20,768 bases of DNA from DASWHR01 sp036398095. GTDB lineage: Bacteria > Actinomycetota > AC-67. Made by a program: the position numbers and the translations under genes. Location of the stretch: positions 1 through 20,768 of the forward strand of contig DASWHR010000045.1 of NCBI GenBank assembly GCA_036398095.1. Reading direction: 5' to 3'. The notes below the pieces were generated by a model, which had not been told where the DNA came from, made no database searches, and saw nothing but the letters and a program-made list of their open reading frames with translations. Below are positions 14,183 through 20,768 of the stretch, piece after piece (position 1 is the stretch's first letter; each line of letters opens with the position of its first letter).

Positions 14183-17100
14183 GCACGACCAGAGGGCCGG
14201 AGGGATTGTTTCCCTCCGGCCCCGCCCTGCCCTGCGAACGGCCGCCGTCGTGGCGGCGGCCGCGGTGTTTGCCGGCGCGATCGCAGTTGACGCCGGCGCC
14301 GGTGCCGCGCGTCCGGCCACCACGATCGGACGAGACCTCGGCCGGCTTTCGGGACCGCGCGTCGATCCGGTGTTCGCCCCCGCGCGCGTGGCCCGCGTCG
14401 CGGCGGTTCCCGGCTCGAAAGATCTTGAGGCGTGGGCCTTCGGGCACACGCATTGGCGCAACTCCGGGTTTGCCCAGACCGATCCGCAGGGACAAGGAGT
14501 GCTGCTGTCCCGCCGGCGAGGACGCGGCTGGCGGATCGAGCAGCCGCTGCTCGATCAAGAGGGACGTCCCGCGAACCCCGGCGTCGCCGCGATCGACATG
14601 GCCGCCGGCGGGGAAGGCTGGGGTGTCGGCAATACGGGACTCATCTTCCACCGTCCGCCCGGCGGGCAGTGGAGGTTTCACCCGCAGTCGAGCTTTGTCG
14701 TCAACGTCAACCTCACCGCCGTGGACGTGGAGCGCGACGCGCGCGGCGTGTACGGGTGGGCGGTCGGTCCGGGACCGACGTTTCTGCGCCTGGAGAACGG
14801 ATCCTGGTCGCACGACATCGGGTCGGTTCGCGGATCCGGGGGGACTGGCGAATTGCTCGGCAACATGGTTTCGGTCGCGGCGGTCAGTCGCGAGGTCGCA
14901 TACGGCGTCGCGGTGAGCGCCCGCGAGCTGGTGCTGTACCGGCGCGATTCGACGCGCGGGTGGGAACGGATCCAGACCGGTAAGACACTTTTCGACGTGG
15001 CGCCGTCCGTGCATCTCGTTGCCGGCGGCACGCCGATCGTCAACCAGCTCGCCACCGGGGCCGCCGTCGCAACGTCCGGTGGCGTCGTTTGGGTTACCGG
15101 CGCGATCCAGCCGGTGGACTCGGCTCGCTACGTCAATCAACGCGGTCCCGGATCCGACCCGCAGCGTCCGTTCGCGCTTCGCATCGATCCGGGCGGCACG
15201 GTCACGTCGTATTGCCCTCGCATCTACCAGCTCTCGAGTGCCGGCGTGACCAGCACGGCGGCACTGTGCGACGAGCCGTTCCCTCTTGCCGTCGGATCGT
15301 TGCCCGGACTCGACGCGCTGCCCGGCGGCCAGGTCGTCGCCGGTGGCTACGGGCTGTTCCGCTTTGTCGGCGGCCGGTGGACTCGCGAACCGAACGTGGC
15401 CGGGATCGTGTCGTCGCTGTCGTTTCATTCGCCACGCGACGGCTGGATCGCCTCGTACGGAAACCGCACCGCGGAAGGAGGAAGTCTTGCCGCGTCGTCC
15501 TCGCCCACGGTTGGGCATTGGACGACCGAGCCGGAGACGCCGCCGATGCTGCGCCGGTGGCCGCACCCGTCGCGCGAGACCCTGGAAGGCGTCGCGCTCG
15601 ACCCAAGCGGATCCGGCGCGGCGCTTGCGGTCGGCGGCGGCGGGACCATCGTTCGATACGAGCCGGGCGTCGCATGGGACGTCGTCGCGTCGCCGGCCAC
15701 GCGCGCGCTGCACGACGTCGCATGGCCGGCCCCGAACCAGGCGTGGGCGATCGGCGAGCGAGGCACGATCCTGCGCTTCGACGGGACGCGATGGCGCCAC
15801 GATGCGGCATCGGGTCGCCTCACCACCGAAGCCTTGTATGCGCTCGCCTTCCGCAGCGCCTCCGACGGGATCGCGGTTGGCGCGAAGGGCGCGATCCTGC
15901 GTTTCGACGGCACGACGTGGCGCGCGGACCGGCAGAGTCGACGGGCAACAACGCAGCGGCTGCTCGGGGTCGCCTTCGCCGGCGTGGACGCGATCGCCGT
16001 CGGCGAACAGACCACGATCCTGATCGACTCGGGATCCGGCTGGACGGTCGACCGCACCGCACCCGAACGCTTTAAGACACTCCAGGAGGGCCGCTTCCCG
16101 TCGCTCATGACCGTCGCCGGGTTGCCCGACGGGCGAGCGTTCATCGGCGGCGAACTCAGCATCCTGCTGGAACGCGTGCCCGGCAAACAGTTCGACAGAA
16201 CCACGTCTTTTCCGATGTTCAACGGAAGCGTGGTCGCGCTCGCCCTTGCGCGTTCCGGAGGCCGGTTGCGTCTGGCGGCGTCGATCGCCGGAGAACCGTC
16301 CGGGCGCGTCAACAAGTACGGAGGATCGGGGTTGATCGAGCCGACTGGATGGCTGTTCGTTGCCGATGAGAGCGAGTGGCGGCTCGCCGGCGATGAGCGG
16401 GTCGCCGAATCCGGTCCCGACATCGACACGCCGGTGCGGCGCGACGCCGTCTACGACGTCGCGCTCGACGCAGACGGACGTGGCTTCGCCGTCGGCGGCT
16501 ACCCGGCCGACCTGCTGGACGACGACGCGCATCTGAGCACCATGCCCAGCGGGTCGATCTGGCGTCTGTCGCTGGCCGGCGCGCCCGAAGCGGCCCCGAA
16601 CCATACGCGCGTTCCCGTCAAGACCGCTCCGGGGTCGATCGGATTCGCGTACCTCGCCGACTCGGCCTGTGGGGTCGGGCTGTGCTCGGCCGCGTCGGGC
16701 ATGGGAGCGCGTGCCGACGGGGTGCTCGCCGCCGCGCTTGCCGACGTCGAGCAGGCGGTCGCGCCGGGCGACGTTCGCTTCGTTGCGTTCGGCGGCGACT
16801 TCCGGCGCTTCGGTATCCCCGACGAGCTGGCGTCGATTCGAGGGATGCTCGACTCGCTTTCGGTGCCTTCGTTCGCGGCCATCGGGGATCAGGATTTGTT
16901 CGGCGGAGTCGACGCGGCCGGGGAGAGTCTGCTCGCCTCCAACGGCTACTATCTGTCGACGTTCGCGGACCGGCCCGCCCCGTGGGGACACACCCCGCCG
17001 CCGCCGGGGATCAAGCCGGTGTCGCCGCCCGGCGAAGCACCGGTCGATTCGGCGCTCGCTCGAACCCACTATGCGTTCGACTACACGATCGGCGGCCGCG

Positions 17101-18437
17101 CCGTGCTGCGCATGGTGTTCCTCGATACGTCTCGGCCGACGCAGGAAATCGTCTTTCAGAACCCTCAGGCCGACCAGGACGCCGCCTGGCTGCGGCCGCT
17201 GCTCACCGAGGCCGCCGCGCTGAACGTGCCCGCCGTGGTCGTGATGCACGACCCGCTGCTGGCCGGAATTGCGACGGGGGGACGCACGGGCACGTTGTCT
17301 GCCGCGGTCGCCGGCACGGGCGTGAGCGCGGTGCTGGCTTCCCACCAGCGAGTCAACCGTCTGATTTCCTACGCCGATCCCGTGCAGCCGTTTCCGGTCG
17401 CGCTCCTGGGAACCACCGGCGGCGGGCTGGAAGGATCGTGGAAACTTGAAGCCGGCGCCTACCACGCCTGGTTCCACGTGAACGTCCCCGTCGGCGGCGG
17501 CCCCGCCGTCGTCCGAAGCATTCCCGTGCTCGAATCGGTTGCGCTGTCGGCGCCGCAGGGCCGCTCGGTCGGCGCAGGAGAAACGTTGCGATTCTCGGGC
17601 CTGGGGCGCTTGCCGGACGTGGGCGGTGCCGGCGATCCGGCGGCCGATCGCGCGCAGTATCTGGCGTTTCCGATGAAGCGCGCCTGCAGCGGTGCGCTTG
17701 AGAACCCGAACAACGCCGCCTGCGTCGCGCAAGACGCGTTGCGGCCCGACCATGTGTTTGCGTGCGAGGACGCGCGCATCTGCCGGTTCGTGCGCGAGGA
17801 CGCCTCCAAGCCGGGAGTGCCGCTGCGCAACGACGCCGGCGAGATGATCCTTGACGACCGCAGCGGCCTGATGTGCGGTCTTGCCCCGGGGCGCACCAAC
17901 GCGACGCTGCGAGTCGGAACCGTGCAGGCGCGGGTGCCCGTCACCGTCACCGGCGGCGACGGCGCCTGCATCCCGGCCCGCTTCCAGGATTCGATCGAGC
18001 CGACGGTCGTGCTGTCCGCTCAGTCGCAGCGCGCCCCGGTGCCGGGCGAGGTCGATCCGCCGTCGCCGATCCTGAAGCCCAAGACGTTCGAGGTCGCCGC
18101 AATTCCGGCGCTCGCGCCGCCGCCCATCCAACCCGCTCCCGCGCCGCCGGGCGGCGGCGCGCCCAAACATGAAGAGGAGCGCGAGTCCGCGACCGAGAAG
18201 GCCGAGATGACCGCGCTCGATCCCGCGTTTCGTCGCGCGGCGTCGCGGACGCCCGGTCCCGCGACCGGCGGGATGCTCGGATTCGTCGCGGCGGCGGCGG
18301 CGATCGCGCTGACGGGCCGACTCCGGCGTGGCGCGCGACCCCAGCCCGCCTGCTCGGCCGCCGCACGGCCGGCGTATGCGGGCTCGCCGCCGCACTCATT
18401 CTCCATCCGCTGCAGGCGTGGCCCTGCGATTCGCTGA
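14175..18437 (+). CDS. Large exported protein: beta-propeller-like repeats, calcineurin-like phosphoesterase domain, C-terminal membrane anchor
   Basis: A 1420-residue protein. It has a basic N-terminus and hydrophobic signal segment (about 16-45). Repeat blades follow of the YCF48/BNR type (about 80-640, clearest at 480-625: AWAIGERGTILRFDGTRW, then GIAVGAKGAILRFDGTTW). A metallophosphoesterase-like domain (about 820-1080) shows LADSA (Asp829), FGGDFRR (Asp875), AIGDQD (903-907), VVVMHDP (His1025) and ASHQR (His1056). An Ig-like, Cys-containing region (1115-1265), a Pro-rich stretch (about 1290-1335) and a membrane helix (1366-1385) with a basic tail complete it. The phosphoesterase motifs are looser than the canonical DxH, GDxxD, GNHD and GHxH, so activity is uncertain. 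Start ATG 14175 is kept because it supplies a basic signal-peptide head; GTG 14250 is the alternative. Placed between pstS and ftsH, it may release phosphate outside the cell; this is inference. Confidence 0.8.
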   Translation: MRPHDQRAGGIVSLRPRPALRTAAVVAAAAVFAGAIAVDAGAGAARPATTIGRDLGRLSGPRVDPVFAPARVARVAAVPGSKDLEAWAFGHTHWRNSGFAQTDPQGQGVLLSRRRGRGWRIEQPLLDQEGRPANPGVAAIDMAAGGEGWGVGNTGLIFHRPPGGQWRFHPQSSFVVNVNLTAVDVERDARGVYGWAVGPGPTFLRLENGSWSHDIGSVRGSGGTGELLGNMVSVAAVSREVAYGVAVSARELVLYRRDSTRGWERIQTGKTLFDVAPSVHLVAGGTPIVNQLATGAAVATSGGVVWVTGAIQPVDSARYVNQRGPGSDPQRPFALRIDPGGTVTSYCPRIYQLSSAGVTSTAALCDEPFPLAVGSLPGLDALPGGQVVAGGYGLFRFVGGRWTREPNVAGIVSSLSFHSPRDGWIASYGNRTAEGGSLAASSSPTVGHWTTEPETPPMLRRWPHPSRETLEGVALDPSGSGAALAVGGGGTIVRYEPGVAWDVVASPATRALHDVAWPAPNQAWAIGERGTILRFDGTRWRHDAASGRLTTEALYALAFRSASDGIAVGAKGAILRFDGTTWRADRQSRRATTQRLLGVAFAGVDAIAVGEQTTILIDSGSGWTVDRTAPERFKTLQEGRFPSLMTVAGLPDGRAFIGGELSILLERVPGKQFDRTTSFPMFNGSVVALALARSGGRLRLAASIAGEPSGRVNKYGGSGLIEPTGWLFVADESEWRLAGDERVAESGPDIDTPVRRDAVYDVALDADGRGFAVGGYPADLLDDDAHLSTMPSGSIWRLSLAGAPEAAPNHTRVPVKTAPGSIGFAYLADSACGVGLCSAASGMGARADGVLAAALADVEQAVAPGDVRFVAFGGDFRRFGIPDELASIRGMLDSLSVPSFAAIGDQDLFGGVDAAGESLLASNGYYLSTFADRPAPWGHTPPPPGIKPVSPPGEAPVDSALARTHYAFDYTIGGRAVLRMVFLDTSRPTQEIVFQNPQADQDAAWLRPLLTEAAALNVPAVVVMHDPLLAGIATGGRTGTLSAAVAGTGVSAVLASHQRVNRLISYADPVQPFPVALLGTTGGGLEGSWKLEAGAYHAWFHVNVPVGGGPAVVRSIPVLESVALSAPQGRSVGAGETLRFSGLGRLPDVGGAGDPAADRAQYLAFPMKRACSGALENPNNAACVAQDALRPDHVFACEDARICRFVREDASKPGVPLRNDAGEMILDDRSGLMCGLAPGRTNATLRVGTVQARVPVTVTGGDGACIPARFQDSIEPTVVLSAQSQRAPVPGEVDPPSPILKPKTFEVAAIPALAPPPIQPAPAPPGGGAPKHEEERESATEKAEMTALDPAFRRAASRTPGPATGGMLGFVAAAAAIALTGRLRRGARPQPACSAAARPAYAGSPPHSFSIRCRRGPAIR
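14195..14221 (+). terminator. Perfect 11-bp hairpin just after pstS (terminator- or attenuator-like)
   Basis: GGCCGGAGGGA (14195-14205) pairs exactly with TCCCTCCGGCC (14211-14221) around TTGTT, 39 bases after the pstS stop. No T-tract follows (next is CCGCCCTG). It falls inside the first codons of the next gene if that gene starts at 14175. It may partially end pstS transcripts or protect their 3' end. Confidence 0.55.
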
Positions 18438-18462
18438 CTCGACCGACGACCAAGGAGCCGGA

Positions 18463-20460
18463 ATGCCGACCGATGCAAAGACGATGAAAGCACTGCCGAA
18501 GTTGGCAAAGGCCGGGATCGACGTCGCACTGCTGTGGCTCCGGTCGCTGGGTGCCGTGGTGCGGACGCTGTCGATCCTTGTGATCGTGATGTTCGCCGCG
18601 TACTTCATGGTGCTTGGAAGGATCCAACCGATCGAGGCGGGGACGCCCGCGTCGATCGACCAGTTACACCGGCTCGCCGACGACGGCGACATCTTGCTCG
18701 CCACGTTCTACGACGAGGATGCGCGCGCGGTCATCACCACCATCGACGGCGACGTGCGCTGGACCGCCTACCCCAAGTCCGATGCGCAGACCGCCGACTT
18801 GATCGATCGGCTCACCGACGCCGACGCGCGCCTGACCGTGGACCAGCAGGCGGGCAAGGCGCGGCTGCGATTCCTGGCGCAGTTCCTGTTCCCGATGATC
18901 ATCCTTGCCGGGCTGTTCGGTCTGGTGTTCCTGGTGATCTCGGGCAAGAGCGGCGCGTCCGAGTTCCAGGCGTTCTCGAAGTTCTCCGGCGGGCGCGGTG
19001 CCGGTGACCGGCTCACCTTCGCCAACGTCGCCGCCGCTCGGGAAGCGATCATCGAACTCCAAGAAGTCGTCGAATACCTCCAGACTCCGGAACGATTTGC
19101 CGAAGTCGGGGCGCTCGCGCCCAAAGGCGTGCTGCTGGTCGGTCCTCCTGGGACCGGCAAGACGCTGCTCGCCCGGGCCGTCGCCGGCGAAGCGGACGTT
19201 CCGTTCTTCTCTCTTGCCGGCTCCGATTTCGTGGAGTCGCTCGTAGGCGTCGGGGCGGCACGAGTCCGCGACCTATTCCGGCAGGCGCGCGAGGCCGCCC
19301 CGGCGATCATTTTCATCGACGAGCTCGACGCCGCAGGGCGTCAGCGTGGCGCCGGCATGGGCCAAGGAAACGACGAGCGGGAACAGACGCTCAACGCCCT
19401 GCTCGTCGAGATGGACGGGTTCAGCGTCTCCGCCGGAATCGTGGTGCTCGGCGCGACCAACCGCCCAGACATCCTGGATCCGGCGCTGATGCGTCCCGGG
19501 CGGTTCGACCGGCACGTCGTCGTCGACGCGCCGGATGTGGAAGGACGTATCGAGATCTTGGAGCTTTACACGAAGAAGCGTCCGATGGACCCCGAAACGG
19601 ATCTGCTGCGCGTCGCGCGACAGACGCCCGGCTTCACCGGTGCGGAGTTGGCGAACCTGGTCAACGAAGCAGCGCTGCTGACGGTGCGTGCCGGTCGGCG
19701 CGCGATCACGACACGCGATCTGGAAGAGGCCGTCGACCGGATCATCGCAGGGCCCGAGCGTCGCAGTCACGTCCTCACCAACGACGAGAAGCGAATGGTT
19801 GCCTATCACGAGGCCGGCCATGCGATCGTCGCGGCCGGGGCGGGGATGAAGACCGGCGTGCAGAAGCTTTCGATCGTGGCGCGCGGCCGGTCGCTCGGGC
19901 ACACGACGACGTATCAAATCTCGGACCGGTTGGTGCTCACGCGGCACGATCTTGTCCGCCAGCTCGTCACCGTCATGGGGGGCGTGGCCGTGGAGCAATC
20001 GGTGCTCGGCGTCACCACGACCGGATCGGAGGGAGACCTGCGGCAGGCGACGAGCATCGCGCGCGCTATGGTCGCGACGTTCGGCATGGGGCACTCCCTG
20101 GGTCGCGTCGCCGTCGGGCAGAAGTCGGGCGAGGTGTTCCTCGGCCGAGACTTCACCAAGATGGCCGAAGTCGCGCCGGCGACGCTCGAGGCCGTGGACC
20201 GCGAGGTCCGCGCGATCCTCGAGCATGCCGAAGAAGAAGCGACCTCGATCCTTCGAGCGAACCGCGCGGCGGTCGAGTCGATCGTCGCGGCGTTGATGGA
20301 GCACGAGACGCTCTCGGGACCCGGCCTGACCGGGATCCTGGACCGGGTGAAGCCGGCCCGGCTCGGGGACGTCACCCGACAAGAGCCGGCGCGTCGGTCC
20401 ACCAACGGCCGGAAGCGGGTTGTGGACGTGCGTGACGCCGGGACGCTGTCCCGGCGCTGA
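18463..20460 (+). CDS. ftsH: ATP-dependent zinc metalloprotease FtsH (divergent paralogue)
   Basis: A 665-residue membrane AAA+ protease that unfolds and degrades membrane and short-lived proteins. Two membrane helices (about 30-52 and 138-160) flank a small extracytoplasmic domain. The AAA module has Walker A GPPGTGKT (227-234), Walker B IIFIDELD (282-289) and the second region of homology with GATNRPD and RPGRFDR (about 330-350). The zinc site HEAGH (449-453) is complete, with the likely third ligand Asp525 in TTGSEGDL. The pore loop reads FVESLVGVG, with Leu260 where FtsH normally has Phe (FVEMFVGVG). An AAGGAG ribosome-binding site (18452-18457) five bases before ATG 18463 fixes the start. 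It lies 25 bases after the phosphoesterase gene, so the two are likely co-transcribed. The changed pore loop and location suggest a specialised copy rather than the housekeeping FtsH. Confidence 0.94.
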   Translation: MPTDAKTMKALPKLAKAGIDVALLWLRSLGAVVRTLSILVIVMFAAYFMVLGRIQPIEAGTPASIDQLHRLADDGDILLATFYDEDARAVITTIDGDVRWTAYPKSDAQTADLIDRLTDADARLTVDQQAGKARLRFLAQFLFPMIILAGLFGLVFLVISGKSGASEFQAFSKFSGGRGAGDRLTFANVAAAREAIIELQEVVEYLQTPERFAEVGALAPKGVLLVGPPGTGKTLLARAVAGEADVPFFSLAGSDFVESLVGVGAARVRDLFRQAREAAPAIIFIDELDAAGRQRGAGMGQGNDEREQTLNALLVEMDGFSVSAGIVVLGATNRPDILDPALMRPGRFDRHVVVDAPDVEGRIEILELYTKKRPMDPETDLLRVARQTPGFTGAELANLVNEAALLTVRAGRRAITTRDLEEAVDRIIAGPERRSHVLTNDEKRMVAYHEAGHAIVAAGAGMKTGVQKLSIVARGRSLGHTTTYQISDRLVLTRHDLVRQLVTVMGGVAVEQSVLGVTTTGSEGDLRQATSIARAMVATFGMGHSLGRVAVGQKSGEVFLGRDFTKMAEVAPATLEAVDREVRAILEHAEEEATSILRANRAAVESIVAALMEHETLSGPGLTGILDRVKPARLGDVTRQEPARRSTNGRKRVVDVRDAGTLSRR

Positions 20461-20491
20461 GGCCGCTCGGCATTCCCATGGCACGGGGAGT

Positions 20492-20524
20492 ATTCATCCT
20501 CCGTTCATCCGGTGTTCATGTGAC
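20492..20524 (+). promoter_or_regulatory. PHO box: three 11-base direct repeats (PhoP/PhoB-type site)
   Basis: Three contiguous 11-base units: ATTCATCCTCC (20492-20502), GTTCATCCGGT (20503-20513) and GTTCATGTGAC (20514-20524). The repeated core TTCAT with 11-base phasing is the layout of actinobacterial PhoP boxes (GTTCACC-type direct repeat units in Streptomyces). It lies about 75 bases before the second pstS gene, with TAGCGT (20552-20557) as a possible -10. Binding is predicted, not shown. Confidence 0.7.
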
Positions 20525-20541
20525 CGGTGCGGACCGGTCAC
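20520..20541 (+). repeat. Inverted repeat overlapping the PHO box
   Basis: GTGACCGGT (20520-20528) and ACCGGTCAC (20533-20541) form a perfect 9-bp dyad around GCGG. It overlaps the last PHO-box unit and precedes the -10 candidate. No T-tract follows, so it may be an operator for a second regulator, or the end of the ftsH transcript 60 bases after its stop. Confidence 0.5.
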
Positions 20542-20598
20542 GCTGTTCTCGTAGCGTCGGACTCGACCGGTGACTATCGACAGCGAGAGGGAGGATCC

Positions 20599-20768
20599 AT
20601 GAACGGGACCACGTCGCCGCGACGGCGAAGGATGATCGTCGCGACGTTCGCAGTCTTGGCATTGACCGGCGGCGCGTGCGGGGGCAACGGCGGCGGCGGG
20701 GGTGACGGAGGTGGTGACGGGCTCGCCGGACTGACCGGAAGCGTCAACGTGGACGGCTCCAGTACCGT
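20599..20768 (+). CDS. pstS: Second PstS-like phosphate-binding lipoprotein, N-terminal part
   Basis: The gene starts at ATG 20599 behind GGAGG (20590-20594) and runs off the window; 56 codons are visible. The product begins with a basic head (PRRRRM), a hydrophobic segment (IVATFAVLALTGGA) and Cys27, which looks like a lipoprotein signal, although the lipobox position -3 is Gly rather than the usual Leu. A Gly/Asp-rich linker follows, as in many actinobacterial lipoproteins. The mature part opens with SVNVDGSSTV, the first phosphate-binding loop of the PstS family (DGSSTV). The PHO box upstream fits. Transporter genes pstC, pstA and pstB would be expected beyond the right edge. Identification rests on a short segment, but motif and regulation agree. 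Confidence 0.8.
   Translation, partial: MNGTTSPRRRRMIVATFAVLALTGGACGGNGGGGGDGGGDGLAGLTGSVNVDGSST

Noticed and set aside
12840..18395. Open minus-strand frame of 1851 codons across the pstS/exoprotein region
   Set aside because: Its product is Arg/Gly/Ala-rich without motifs, as expected for the antisense of GC-rich genes; the plus strand encodes clear PstS and domain-bearing proteins over the same DNA.
1..20768. CRISPR array, transposon or prophage
   Set aside because: No regularly spaced repeats, transposase, integrase or phage structural genes were seen on either strand.

Overview
The window is high-GC DNA, densely packed with genes, and reads as the chromosome of an actinobacterium (Actinomycetota), probably from a little-studied lineage. 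The main evidence is a WhiB-family iron-sulfur regulator, a phylum-restricted family. It sits beside a gene set that in mycobacteria clusters as Rv3678c, Rv3678A, Rv3679, Rv3680, whiB4 and ponA2. No phage, insertion sequence, CRISPR array, rRNA or tRNA gene was seen. No gene-free stretch exceeds about 240 bases, the longest being 5131-5369.

Region 1 (1-8316), envelope and redox housekeeping. The tail of a secreted Ig-like protein converges on a three-gene minus-strand operon. That operon encodes two overlapping ArsA/GET3-like ATPases and a class A penicillin-binding protein with a PASTA domain. Divergent from it, across a spacer with a perfect palindrome, is a membrane NfeD protein whose protease domain seems catalytically dead. 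Next come WhiB behind an ECF-type promoter candidate, a strong intrinsic terminator, a DUF4177-like/RidA gene pair with a 4-base overlap, and a small zinc-ribbon protein.

Region 2 (8276-12704). The minus strand carries selB (selenocysteine elongation factor) behind a secreted glycerophosphodiester phosphodiesterase. Divergent from these is a Phd/VapB-VapC toxin-antitoxin pair, possibly leaderless, with a palindrome at its start. A SAM-dependent methyltransferase converges on the toxin and the two genes share a CTAG stop.

Region 3 (12897-20768), a plus-strand array that looks phosphate-related. It holds a Sec-secreted PstS-like phosphate-binding protein, a 1420-residue secreted protein with beta-propeller-like repeats plus a calcineurin-like phosphoesterase domain and a C-terminal membrane anchor, a divergent FtsH protease, and the start of a second PstS-like lipoprotein. 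The second pstS is preceded by three 11-base direct repeats that look like an actinobacterial PhoP box. My best candidate for an undescribed system is this module: two phosphate-binding proteins flanking a propeller/phosphoesterase exoprotein and an FtsH paralogue. Its role in phosphate scavenging is inferred from gene context and family, not demonstrated.
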